Assembly (NCBI RefSeq): GCF_041296385.1
Contig: NC_091014.1
Span: forward strand, 13,615,578 to 13,679,577
Length of the DNA stretch: 64,000 nt
Direction of reading: 5' to 3'
DNA from: Aphelocoma coerulescens
Taxonomy: Eukaryota; Chordata; Aves; Passeriformes; Corvidae
Position 1 is the first letter of the stretch; every line of letters begins with the position of its first letter. The notes under the pieces are model-generated. The model was not told the DNA's origin, did not search any database, and saw only the letters and a list, made by a program, of their open reading frames with translations. The position numbers and the translations under genes were made by a program. This document shows, piece after piece, positions 12,841 through 23,552 of the stretch.

Positions 12841-15261
12841 TCTCAGGAGCTCTCAAATCTCAGCCTTGCCTCAGAACCTAATTTCCATAAAATAAATTAA
12901 AAGGAGCAATTTGATCTTTGCTCTAGCTCAGTCTATGCGTCAGAATCTCAGGCTTTCAATTAACAGATTAAAATCTATTAATTAGCTAACTCACACCCTC
13001 CCCAATAACCACAACAACACAAGAACACAAACAGAATTGGACATACAAAATGGTATGTAACAGTCAAAGCAGAGCAGTGTAACTTGAACCACTGCCTGGG
13101 CAAAACCAATAAGCTTTCAATGAAGGCTGGAGAAAAAAAGATTCTACCCAGGAAGTAAAAATACAGATTAATTGTCAAAAACCTCCCAGGAAGGCAATCA
13201 CACTATTGTTTGTCACATGGAAGGTCTTCCCAGCTTGCTACTGTACAAAATAAAATAAACAGTTATCACAAAATACGATCTAGCAGGACAACACTCTGCT
13301 GGCTGACACATCTGGGGAAACAAACATCTGAATAAGGATGGTGTTTAATTCAATTAAGTTAATTGGGAAATCAATAGGCTAATTAGAACTTGAGAGTTTT
13401 AGTTTCAGCATGGTTTTCTTGTGCTAAAAGTTACAGGTTATGAAACAATCAGATAGAAAAAAAAACAGAAAAGAAAGCTTCAGCAAACCAGATCTTATAG
13501 AAAAAATACATCAGCAATAAAATAGAAGAAAAAAATAGCAGTCAGCAGTTCATTGGGCAGACACCAAGAGAGGCACAGGACTCAAAGGACTGTGCTTTTC
13601 CAGGAAACTCAGTGGCTGCACAAAAGTCTTGGTTACATTTACAGAGGCTACAGTCCAAAAAAATAGTAGTTTAAGACAATACTGGTCCATCCATACTGTA
13701 ACAATAGTCAAAGCAGATAAACATACGTTCGGTTCCTCTTTCTTAAGTTATCAGCAAAAAAGCAACAGTGTTACAGCCATGTGCTAGATCTGTGCCTGTT
13801 TTCCATGATTTTAGCATCACACTAAATAACCAACTTTCCATGTGGTTTTGGAATAATTAAGTTCTAAAAACACAGAATTTTTGGGGACAGACTACTATAC
13901 CCATGAAGAACTTTGTGCTAAAGATATGATTTGAACCACAGTAATGGACTAGAAATTTCAAACAAAAGGTGAGATGCAATAGCTGTTCAGTGCTCCAAGT
14001 TGTAAGATCTGATGGCTGAATCCAACAGAGCACTTTAGTAAGTATTCAGGATAGAAAACAGGGATCAGTTTGAGCCAGAGGTTAAAACCGTCACCATTTC
14101 CTAGGCCTTTCACCTGGATTATGCTCAATCATCTTCACTTTTTAAAATTATGTCAGCCTTTAAGCAAACTGTTATCCTGCACACAGAGTTTGTACAGTAC
14201 AAGCAAAAAAAGCACATCAGCTCCAGGCACATTACTTAGACAGAGGAAATGTGACCAGAACCCAAGCATGGATGCAGCAGCAGGCTTGTTTCTTATTGGA
14301 CTTAGAGCTTTCCCTCACTGGAATCTGATTCTGAATGTAACTCAATATTGTCCCAACTCCCCCCATAAAGATACCTTTAAATGCAATGAAGAATGAGACT
14401 GATGAGTTAAATACTCAAGCCTATACAAGGGAGTAAATGCTATTGCAAATTAATATGCTTTATCAGCTACCAACAGCAGCTCTGCATGTGCGAAACTCCA
14501 TTCCCTCCCTATACCTTTTCCACACTACATTTCAGAGATGTTTCACAGTGCAGTGCAAGACGATTAACAAAACAGTTCAGAATGCTGCTAAATGCAGAGC
14601 TGAAACAGCTATCATGTCTTAGGAAGGCTTAGCACTGTCAGAAACCAAGGGTTTCAAAGTGTGACTACTGTCCCTTGAGGAAGGCAAGAGGTGATCCCCA
14701 CAGAGTTAATGCACTGCAAGCTACCTGCACGTGCTTGCTTCTGAAACACAAGTTAAGCACAGTTAATTACCTTAGCTCTTCTATTTCTACAGTGGCAGTA
14801 AAGTAGCATCCTACTAAATTCTGTAATAAAACTCAAGACACCTGTTAACCCACCTGTTAACCTGTTACTGCACATTTAGTAAAAGACATTTTAAAAGTCT
14901 GTTTGCAGATTTTAGTCTTCCTTTGTGAAAACTTCAGCCAAAATGCTCCAGTGCCCAGACCCTTGTAGTCAGTCATCCACATAAAAACCAATGCTGTACA
15001 ACTGTATTACTATGATAGATATATGTATAGATAGAATGCATATTCTGCTGATTCATCAGCAGAAATAATGGCAACAATCTAATGTTTTTTCTTTTCCTTC
15101 CTACTGGACTATCCCTAAATGCCTGCTGCAACAGCCACTTGGGTCCCCTGAAACTTCGAAGCATCCCGAAAAAAGCTTTCAACCATATTTCAATGTTCAG
15201 ACAATTAAAAGTTTTGCAATAGCAGCATGGGCACGAGCACGGCAAATTTAAGCCTACTTAC

Positions 15262-15600
15262 TCTTCTGGCTGGCTTTTCCTAGTTGCTTTCACTGATCCC
15301 TTGTAAGGAGCTCAAAATGTTCCCACAGTTCGTCAAGTTGAAAAACACTGACACAAGGAAAGGGAAGATCTTCTTCTTTGCCTGAAAATTGGAAGCGCGT
15401 GAAGGGGTTGGGGGGGGCGGGGGGGGGGGGAATAGATTAATCGAGGTTTTGGAAAGGTTTTGAAGGTCTTGATGTTGAAGCCAGTAATGGAAGTGCGCAG
15501 CAGGTAATTTTTGTTTTTACAGGACTTCTTGGGAGAGTCGCTTAGACCCAAACTGACAGCGCGCAGCTTACAGTCGCGTGCAGCCAACAGAGGAGGAAAT
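15262..15600 (-). other. SLC26A5: Candidate non-coding first exon of SLC26A5
   Basis: On the minus strand, a near-perfect donor AGAAGA|gtaagt ends at 15262, just inside the GC-rich block, facing the prestin coding exons 10.4 kb away. The first coding exon carries spliced 5' UTR, so an upstream non-coding exon is required and this is the best candidate. The 5' end (TSS) is not defined; 15600 is a guess at the start of the CpG-dense core. A long open frame on the minus strand (15333-16106) is GC-driven and probably not translated. RNA evidence is needed to confirm the exon. Confidence 0.45.
15404..15430 (+). other. G-tract with G-quadruplex potential
   Basis: The plus strand has runs of 4, 8 and 12 G separated by TT and a single C. 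The minus strand, which is the likely transcribed sense of SLC26A5 exon 1, is correspondingly C-rich. The tract can form a G-quadruplex or i-motif and is prone to length variation and assembly error. Confidence 0.8.
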
Positions 15601-15691
15601 GACTGACCTCTCACCCTCCCTCCGGTTTCCCCTCGGGTGCTGCGCGTTGAACAGCACCGAGCGGCGCGGGCGCCGCCGCTGCCCGGGAGCC

Positions 15692-15744
15692 CCTGGGCGG
15701 AGCGGGAGGCGCGGAGCGGGAGGCGCGGAGCGGGAGGCGCGGAG
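15692..15744 (+). repeat. Short GC-rich tandem repeat in CpG island
   Basis: The unit GGCGGAGCGGGAGGCGCGGA and its variant GCGGGAGGCGCGGA recur about four times in succession, with a 14-bp core period. It looks like local slippage within the island. Confidence 0.6.
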
Positions 15745-16172
15745 CGGCGCCGCCCCGGCACGGCGCTGCCTTCGAGCCGCTCCTGCCGCACGCGGGGCGA
15801 GGGGGCGAAGGGAGCGGGGGCGGCACGGGGTGAGACCCCCCCGGCCACCCCCGGCCCGGGCTGACCGAGCAGGAGCCACAGAGACCGGGACAGCCCGACC
15901 CCACCGACGCTCCTCGCGGCGAGACTCGCTCCCCTCGGGGGAGATCCGCTCAAGGGGAGAGACCCCATCCGCCAGCGACCCCGCACGCCGCGCTCCCCCC
16001 CGGCCCGGCCGGCCGCGCTCCGCTCACCTCCCGGCGCCGCCTCCCTCCAGCCCGGCGCATCCAGCCCGGCAGCCGCAGCCGCCGCTCGCTCCAAGGTGAG
16101 GAGCACAGGGATGGGGGCGGCCGCCAGCCCCCGCCCCCTCCTGCCCCCTCCCGCCCCGCGGCCGCGGGCGCG

Positions 16173-16187
16173 CCTGGGACTCGTAGT
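16173..16187 (-). promoter_or_regulatory. ZNF143/THAP11-like motif (SBS), left half of inverted pair
   Basis: Read on the minus strand this is ACTACGAGTCCCAGG, close to the vertebrate ZNF143 consensus ACTACAATTCCCAGCATGC over its first part. It forms a perfect 14-bp inverted repeat with the site at 16228-16241. The ATGC end of the motif is missing on this copy. Confidence 0.5.
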
Positions 16188-16226
16188 CCCCCCCCCCAGC
16201 TCCCGCCGGGCGCGTCCCCGCCGCGG

Positions 16227-16246
16227 CCTACGAGTCCCAGGATGCC
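16227..16246 (+). promoter_or_regulatory. ZNF143/THAP11-like motif (SBS), right half of inverted pair
   Basis: CCTACGAGTCCCAGGATGCC matches the ZNF143 consensus through TCCCAG and the terminal ATGC, with GAG in place of AAT in the middle. Such sites are typical of CpG-island and bidirectional promoters. Function is inferred from the motif alone. Confidence 0.6.
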
Positions 16247-16256
16247 GCGGGGCCGT

Positions 16257-16348
16257 GCGCGTGCCCGGCGGGGCGGCCTGCGCGTGCCCGGCGGGGCGGC
16301 CTGCGCGTGCCCGGCGGGGCGGCCTGCGCGTGCCCGGCGGGGCGGCCT
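16257..16348 (+). repeat. 23-bp minisatellite, four perfect copies
   Basis: The 23-bp unit, which begins GCGCGTGCCCGGCGGGGCGG and ends CCT, is repeated four times without a mismatch (starts at 16257, 16280, 16303 and 16326). Perfect identity implies recent or ongoing expansion. It lies at the right flank of the CpG island. Confidence 0.95.
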
Positions 16349-16429
16349 GCGCGCGCGCTGCGCTGCTCGGAGCCGCCCGGAGCGCCGCGCTCGGAGAGAA
16401 CCGCGGAGTCCTGGGATGGTGGAGTCAGC

Positions 16430-16650
16430 GCGGTTGGCAGAGTCTCAACATCACCACGTCCAACCGCCAACCCAGCCCTGCCCCTGTAATCCCGAAACCA
16501 CATCAGCCAGCGCCAGGTCCTGACGCCTCTTGAACACCTCCAGCGATGGTGACCCCACCTCCCTGGGCAACCTATTCCAGTGTCTGACCAGCCGAACTGA
16601 GAATTTTTTTCAAATACCTATCTGGGTGTAGACTTTTTATTTCTTTACGG
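16430..16650 (-). mobile_element. CR1 LINE 3' fragment next to the CpG island
   Basis: On the minus strand the order is ACACTGGAATAGGTTGCCCA, then GGGAGGTGGGGTCACCATCG, then CTGGAGGTGTTCAAGAGGCG, then GGCGGTTGGACGTGG. This matches avian CR1 tails. The 3' end grades into the CpG island at about 16430. Confidence 0.8.
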
Positions 16651-17920
16651 GGCTCAAAGAATACATAGGTATCAATTTCATTGTGAATATGAAAGAATTA
16701 GTAGTGAAATGCCTTCACAGATCACATCTTTCAGTCCTTGGTTTATAATGTTTTCCATCATAATAGTAGCACTCTCTCACCCAAGACAAAAATGTTTTCC
16801 CACCTCTCAGATTTGGGTTTGTTCACAGAATTAATGGGAGTTTTTTTCCAGCTTTGAAATTCTTACGCACTAAGACCATGAGAAAATTTGTGAAACTGGT
16901 GTATACAGCACTGTGTTATTTGAAAACCTTAAAATGATTCCTTTACACGGTATCCCTTGTTAGAATTGAAAAGTAACTTAAATAAAATTTAAATGAATTC
17001 AAGGTGAAATACAGCACTTTAAATTTCAGTATTGTCAAATGGAGAAATTTCAAGGTCAAAACATTTCTAAAGTTGCCTTTAGAAGATTTGTTTATTCAAA
17101 ATAGGCTGTAACAAATAGGCATTTTGTTGAAAAATTTCAGAGTGATAGATAATGCCACATACATCAGACTTGATGTGAAATGATGTTGGATGCCATTGTT
17201 ATACAGAACTGGGTAAATGGAGATACTTTGGGAAGCACATCTCTGTCAATTCATAGTTATTTATCCAAAAAGCTCTTTTTTTTCTGAACTTGGAAATCTG
17301 TAGCCTGTGTTAGAATGCAGATGAAATTCACTTACGAAGGTGTGGCCTGGTAGTGAAATTCTGAAATGCTTTATTGCCAGTAAAACATAAATTGCAGTAA
17401 CATACAACAGAAAGACCTGTTTATACACCCTGCACAAAGAGAAAGGAGAAGAGAAAGCCTCAAACCAACACAGATTAGCAGACTTCCTGCTAGAAAAGTC
17501 CACCCAGGTGCAAAGTATTTTGAATGTTCCGGTAATCCTGAGGATTATGTTACACTAATTGTGTCAATGGTTGCATTTAAGTACAAGCTGGTTTTAATTT
17601 CTTGGTGCATTTTAGTCTGACACACTCAAAGGTTAATAATTCTTTTTATTGCTTCTTTCCAGCATTGTCTAAAATGGTAAAAGATGCTGTGGTTCTTCAG
17701 CTCTGGGAGAGGGACAGGGATTGATACAGTGCTAAACTCAGTAGCAACAAGATGAGAAGAGGATTTTTGGTCAAAACAAGAATAGGGAGGGAAACTTAAT
17801 ACAGAATAAACAATGTAGACAATTGAAGAGAGTAAAAACACTCCTGTGGAGGATAATTGGGGAATATAAGTTAAGGGTGCACACAGGCCATTGGAGCTGT
17901 GTGATGACAGAGGGCTCAAT

Positions 17921-18020
17921 GGGAGCTTTGGAGGCTCAGTGGGAGCTTTGGAGGCTCAGTGGGAGCTTTGGGGGTTCAGTGGGAGCTTTGGGGGCTCAGT
18001 GGGAGCTTTGGGGGCTCAGC
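17921..18020 (+). repeat. 20-bp minisatellite, five copies
   Basis: Five consecutive 20-bp units of GGGAGCTTTGGAGGCTCAGT, with A/G and C/T variants in the later units, occupy 17921-18020. They create a repetitive open frame that is probably not a gene. Confidence 0.95.
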
Positions 18021-19524
18021 CAGCTCCCAGGGGATGGAGCAGTGGAAGCCACTGCTCTCCAGCAGTGCAAGGAAAGCTGCGAGGTGCTGTCAAAGGCCAG
18101 ATCCAGCACTCACAGCTGCCTGGAGCCCCAGCTGTTGGGCTGGTTGTTTCTTAACTTCCTCTGACAGCTGCTGATGGTGAGTATGGGCAGGGGAGGTGGC
18201 TGAGGGGCTGGGAGTGCAGAGTTCTGACACTTACCCACTGGGCCATTGGCATACACTTCCCATATGGAACTTCCCAAATGGGTCAGATGGGCTCCATTGA
18301 CTGGCTCACTCCCCAGCATGCCCTAACTACACTCATGGATCCTCTAAGAATGATACTGCTTTCTAAGGCAGAAAAACTCCTGTATATATTTGGAGTCTTA
18401 CACAGGTCCTAGGACAGGTCACACCAGCTGAATTAGTAAAGCTGAGGTGGACATTTCCATATGAAGTGAAACACATTTAATGTACAGGAGTTTTCCCACT
18501 GATTTCAGTGGCAGTAGGCTTCGTTCTTAAAATGCTGCTGTTAATTAGTTGCTACGCACATCCTATACAGACACATAACTCATGTCAAGCTTTGTTCTTG
18601 TCCATAATAACACAATTATTGTAGCAGAAGCCCAAACATTGGGACATTTTCCTTTTTTTGCGCTGTAGTTCCTTGAAAATGGCTGAACTCAAATAATTTA
18701 AAATATCCCCTGAGAAAGGTGTGATTTTAAATCAGCTAAGCTGGGTGTCCAGTTATGAGTATAAACCAGCTGAATGGCTTTGCATGTGCTATTTCTAGCC
18801 CACCTGGAGCTATAGGTTATCAGCAGAGGGCTGGCGTGTATGTGCATGGTCAGTGTGCAGGGAAGGAGGGACCTGAGGGGATCAGCAAGCTTCATGGTAT
18901 CAGCAATGTCATCCTAATGCAGAAGTAGCCCTGAAACCCGTGACTACACAGTACCTCCCAGATTTCTGCCAGATGGAGTCAGGGAAACAGCTGAGCCTTC
19001 TGACATGGCTTCTTTGCCACTACCTTGCACAGATCTCCCCTGAAGTAGCAGAGCTCAAAAACACAACCACATTCTCTTCTTTTATAAAAGAAGCTTAAGA
19101 AATTTGTTTCAGTCTATAAACCCAGCATTTATCATCATCCTCCAGTACGGTATTCTTCCATTCCTGGAACAGCAGTTTTGCTTGGCCCCACCTTACTACA
19201 TGCCAGCTAAAACTCTCCCCATCAGGCTCTGTAGTAATTAGCCACACAAGGCCTAAGTCTTTAGGCTTACTGCCAGCTCAGTCCCTTCAGCTGAACCAGG
19301 AATAACATGGGGAAGAAAAAGCAGAAGTCAGAAAACATCAGCAGCAGAGGAGAACATTGGACAATTCATCCACATGTCACCTGTACAATGCTGGCATCCT
19401 CATACCCCATGGTCTTCTCTTCCAGCAACAGATCCACCACGTGTGGATGGTGGGTGCTCTGTCTGCGCCTTCACAGAAGCACTGCAAGTGCTTGCATGGC
19501 CTCAGCTGCTCTGCATTGCTAACA

Positions 19525-19546
19525 GCCCTAAAGAGCTCTTTAGGGC
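19525..19546. repeat. Perfect 22-bp palindrome
   Basis: GCCCTAAAGAG is followed directly by its reverse complement CTCTTTAGGGC with no spacer. It could extrude as a cruciform or bind a dimeric factor. No function is known. Confidence 0.9.
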
Positions 19547-21639
19547 CATGCTTAACATAGGCAAGCCCTTTTGCTGACCTTGCTTCATTCTGAGGCTCCC
19601 TTGCCAGCTCAGGATGAAGGTAGCTCCCCTTTACAGCTGGCTTGTTCCTGTTCCTCCAGTGTTGAGTCATTAGTTAAACCTCACTACAAAGCTGATCTGA
19701 GTGGGGTTTATCTGGGCCCTTACACTGGCTTCCTGCTTTGATAATAACCAACCCCATTGACTACTAATGGATAAATGAGGAGGTGATGCTGTGGCAGCAT
19801 TTCCACCCAGTAACATTTGCCCTAAAGGGTTAGCAAGTAATTAAAACATAGAACCGTGTTTATGGATGTTGTCATGTCTCTTTCCAAATGTTTTCCTTTC
19901 TAGACTAAACAACTCTCTCTACTTGGAACCTCATGGGTTCAAGGGTCTTGTTTCTGCTGCAGTACTTTGCAATATCTCCAACTTGTTTACATCTGTATTT
20001 AAGTGAAGGGCTCAACAGCTGACAACTGCTGTCTATTTTACCGGCACTGGTAGCTGTATTTATATTTACTGTGTTTTATCATAAACACTTCCGTTATGCA
20101 ATGCAAAATGGCATTTTTAAAAACTGCTTTATGCTGTTGATTCTACTTCTATAGTTTTGTTGTCTAGTCTGGTATTTACCCAGCTTGTGTGCTGGTACCT
20201 TGCTCTTTGACAATGTCTTGTCCTTGAGTGTATTTGCTGTGTTATTTAATTACTACCCTTTTCTATGAATTGTCAACATCCTGCAAAGCCGGATTTGGTC
20301 CTTCAAAAATATTGGTGCTCTGCATATTTCCTCCCATTAAGACAATGTTATCATCTTTGGATGAAGCAAGCTCAAGAGAAAAACATTTAGGTAAAATTAT
20401 GAGAACTTCAGGTTTTGTTTATTTCAGGAACTCCAGCGGGTCAGAGTTGAATTTTCCTGTATTTTTGTTTCATTTCTCTTATGTTCTCCTTATTCTACAG
20501 GAACATGGGCTAGTGAGCTGACAGGAGAAAGGAGGAAGACTATAAGGCATACTAAAAGTACTAAAAGTCAGTTTTCATAGTTATGTCTGCCAAAGTTTTA
20601 CACCAGTAGATAAGCTTATTAGTATATTTTATTGCATTTTTATTGCCATTGATTATCTATTATCCACCCTTGCTATTTTAACAACTGTTTAATGTCAGAT
20701 GACTCATTGTTTTCAGCCATATGGGAGGAAAAATAAAAAACCCCACATTTACTGAGTATACCATATGTGTAGGCTATGTGAGGTGTAGTAGGAATGGAAA
20801 AAGTCTAAGGAAGAACTTCCTGGAATCTGGAAAGGGCTCAAATGATAAAACCACTTGGGAATTTTCCAGTGAGGAAGAGAAGAGCCAGTGCAGAGTTTGT
20901 GGTGAGTTTGGATAAAATGCTTTGTATTCCACTGTAGTTGTAATTGCATACACTATTCAAAGGAAATAAACACAACTGTGAAAAGCAGCTTCTCTGATTA
21001 TGCTGATCTCTTGCCTGAAAAGTCAGGCAAAGTGCCTCATTATATCTAAAGTATTTAAAATAAATTAATTCCCTGGAAGCACATTAGCTGCACATGCATT
21101 TTAGATTGAAATATCACCCTTCTATTGACATATTAAAGCTAATAAAACTATCTTTAAAAATAGGAATGTTTATATCTTGCAGTTTTGTTTGTTCAATGGG
21201 CAAAACTCTTATTACAATATTTTAAAATCGCTTGCCCAAACATTAAGTTGTTATATTCTTTAATACCCTCATGTTTTGTCTTCCTATTTTTCTGAATAGA
21301 ACCTTTATCTTGTTTCAGGGATTGAAAGTACACAAAGTACACTGGTTCTCCAGAACAGTACAGTGAGTTTGCAGGAGGCTGGACTGTTGCAGCAAGTTTC
21401 CAGATCATCCAAAGGTCTGTCACATAATTTTGACCAAGCCAAGGTGTTGACTAGTTGGTCACTGAATGACCTCATTTTTTTTCTGCACTGCTCAGGTACC
21501 TGTGATCAAAAACCTCCTAAAAATTAAACACATGTTCAGCTGAACATGGATCTGTAGCAAACACCATTTTGTTTCAGACAGATAAAGTGCTAGAAGCAGA
21601 TGTGCATGATGAAGAGCACAGCAGGTATATATGATACTT

Positions 21640-22052
21640 CTCTCTGATGAGGAGAAGCTCCAGTAACTGGGATTGTTTAGCCTGAAGAAAAGGAAGCTCA
21701 AGGAGGACCTTATTGCTCTCTACAGCTACTTGAAAGAAAGCTGTGGCAAGGCAGGCATCAGTCTCTTCTCCCAAGTAGCAAAGTACAGGACAAGAGGAAA
21801 TGGCCTCAGCTTGCACCAGGTGAGGTTAAGATTGGATGTAATGAAAAATTTCTTCACTGTAAGGGTTGTCAGGCATTGGCACAGGCTGCCCAGAGAACTG
21901 GTTGAGTCACCATCCCCTATCTAAAGGTATTTAAAGGATGTATAGATGTGGTGCTTAGGAACATGGTTTAGTGGTGGACTTGGCAGTGCTGGGTTAATGG
22001 TTGGACTTGATGTTAAAGGTCTTTTGCAACCTTAAAGGTTCTATGATTCTAA
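21640..22052 (+). mobile_element. CR1 LINE 3' end, about 410 bp
   Basis: A well-preserved CR1 tail. In order it has GAAGCTCAAGGAGGACCTTA, ATTGCTCTCTACAGCTACTT, AGGCATTGGCACAGGCTGCC, GTTGGACTTGATG, and the terminal GGTTCTATGATTCT. The block is 5'-truncated, and its short open frame is a relic of the element's UTR region. It lies about 360 bp beyond the RELN polyadenylation signals in the opposite orientation. Confidence 0.95.
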
Positions 22053-22426
22053 GAATTACCAGCTTTGTCTGTTTGGAATCAGGCTCCTTATGTGCCACAC
22101 TCATGTTCCCAGAGCTTGGAAACAGTGGTTTACACTTTCTGGTTTGCAGATAAAGCGAGAGTGCATATTGGTCCATGGTCCTGTTTCATTCATTGCGCCA
22201 GGACCTGTTCCAAGGACCGTGTTATGCCCATAGGTGGGACCGCAGAGATCTCTTGGTTTGTGTTATTTGCAAAGTGCTGTTAAGTGTGATGTGCTAAATA
22301 TTAAAAAATAACCTTGGATGTTTGCTTTAGAATCTAGGTATTTAGTAGAAGAATTTCATTTATGATTTCACGTAAAGCCCACATGGCTTGAAAAGTCTAA
22401 CATCAGAATTCTTTGTTGACATTATC

Positions 22427-22432
22427 TTTATT
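22427..22432 (-). terminator. RELN: Distal polyadenylation signal AATAAA of RELN
   Basis: AATAAA on the minus strand about 1.03 kb past the stop codon. It is the last canonical hexamer before the intergenic CR1, so it is the likely main signal. Confidence 0.65.
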
Positions 22433-22474
22433 GAAGCATGGATCTTTAGCTTGGTTCACCATAAAGTGAAGCAT

Positions 22475-22480
22475 TTTATT
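22475..22480 (-). terminator. RELN: Proximal polyadenylation signal AATAAA of RELN
   Basis: A second AATAAA about 48 nt before the distal one, which could give tandem 3' ends. Confidence 0.5.
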
Positions 22481-23455
22481 TATGATAATAGACAGTTTAG
22501 GGCTATAGGGGCATTATAACGTTGCTGGTGTAGATACAACTTTGTTAGAAGATACAAACATGACCCGCAATAGAAACAAACACCAAAGAGAACACAATGA
22601 AACGTTCACTGTTTACAAATCACTTCATTACTACAGACACCAAATGGCAGTTACTGTAAGTAAATCAGTTTCAGAGAACTGACTACATTTAGACAGGGAA
22701 TTGGGAATTTCTGTTTGGGGCTTAATTCACAAATCCTTAGTAGAAAAAAGTTTAATGTCAAGCATTCTTTTTTTATCCACAAAACAATGCTAACCAACAG
22801 ACATATCAAAGAATAAGACCGAAGGATATCAACGCCTTTACAACTACTTTTGCAATTATATTCTGGATTAGGTACTTTGATGATCTTTTTTTTAATACAT
22901 TTTTTAAGAAGGTAAATAGCCCAAAAATCAGCAGCAAAAATATTACAACAACAAAACAAGTAAATACAGTGCCAATGTGTCATGTTGTAGAAGAGAATAC
23001 AAAGAGGACAAACAATGATAACTTAATCATATAAAATGACACAGAGCTGAAATACAGTGCACTTAAATACCTATGTGACAAAGAATGTTAAATTCTGTAC
23101 TTAGTATGTAGGTTTTTATAAACATAAAATCTGAAAAGTCTTTGTGCTTAAACTTTTTTTCCTGTTAAACAGAATTAGTTGCTTACTTCCAATACTGCCA
23201 CTGTAACTGATATTACAACAGATCACAATTTTCACAGACACATCAACATTAAAACATTTACCTATGAGAAAATAAGTCACTTCTCATTAGTTCACAGTGC
23301 GAAAAAGTGGTGTATACTCTGTCTTGAGAAAGGCTTTCAGTTATTCATCAAGCCAGTTGCAGAAAAGTCCTGATACCAGATGCAGTGCTAGACTCAGAGA
23401 ATGGAAAGCAACACATCACATGTTGGGAGGAAGAAAAAATAAATTTCTCATTTCT

Positions 23456-23552
23456 TCATGGATATCGTCTAAGTGACCTTCGTCTTCTGTTGTAGAAATG
23501 CCTGAGCCCATGTTGCCGTGAAAAATTCATCATGTAATTTTGTTTGCGAGTG
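23456..23552 (-). CDS. RELN: RELN exon 65, terminal coding exon (C-terminal region)
   Basis: After the acceptor ttcaacag, one base completes Ser3430, followed by 31 codons and TGA (residues 3431-3461). The protein begins [20 protein letters not shown] and ends [10 protein letters not shown]. This is the strongly basic tail whose sequence is nearly invariant in vertebrates. It contains the WC processing site between Arg3455 and Ser3456 ([10 protein letters not shown]), at which removal of six residues is known to weaken signalling. Confidence 0.98.

Larger units (their letters stand above)
4854..15261 (-). other. Long 5' intron of SLC26A5
   Basis: About 10.4 kb separates the first coding exon from the candidate non-coding exon at 15262. 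It contains two CR1 fragments (about 6190-6275 and 12702-12840), a short (TTTC)n at 11863-11879, and a GC-richer block at about 8980-9600 that could be an old LTR or other repeat. I found no convincing coding exon. A further 5' UTR exon could be hidden here. Confidence 0.6.
15590..16430. promoter_or_regulatory. CpG island promoter
   Basis: This 0.8-kb block is extremely GC- and CpG-rich (many GCGCG, CCGCCG and GGCGGGG elements) in an otherwise AT-rich window. No TATA box is evident. It sits upstream of the SLC26A5 donor on the minus strand, so it most likely drives prestin transcription. A plus-strand donor-like CCAAG|gtgagg at 16094-16095 suggests that divergent transcription is possible. 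Within it are a pair of inverted ZNF143-like motifs and a 23-bp tandem repeat. A CR1 fragment abuts its right side. Confidence 0.75.
16651..22409. other. Intergenic region between SLC26A5 promoter and RELN 3' end
   Basis: No coding exon was recognised. It holds a 20-bp minisatellite (17921-18020), a 22-bp palindrome (19525-19546) and a CR1 tail (21640-22052). Short open frames here have no domain or splice support. Confidence 0.65.
22410..23455 (-). other. RELN: RELN 3' untranslated region
   Basis: This is the AT-rich sequence from the RELN stop codon (23456-23458) to the two polyadenylation signals near 22430-22480. Its length of about 1 kb fits the known mammalian RELN 3' UTR. The exact cleavage point is inferred as 10-30 nt past the distal signal. 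Confidence 0.75.

Noticed and set aside
15333..16106. 257-codon minus-strand open frame over the CpG island
   Set aside because: Composition is Ala/Arg/Pro/Gly-rich as expected of GC-rich DNA read in any frame, with long open frames also on the plus strand. It probably covers the promoter and non-coding first exon.
16096..16533. 145-codon plus-strand open frame
   Set aside because: It is made of the 23-bp minisatellite and a CR1 fragment; repetitive translation with no domain.
17823..18174. Plus-strand open frames with repeated GALEAQWEL-type residues
   Set aside because: They are the translation of the 20-bp minisatellite, not a protein repeat.
21673..21924. 83-codon plus-strand open frame
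   Set aside because: It lies wholly within a CR1 3' end and does not encode the reverse transcriptase.
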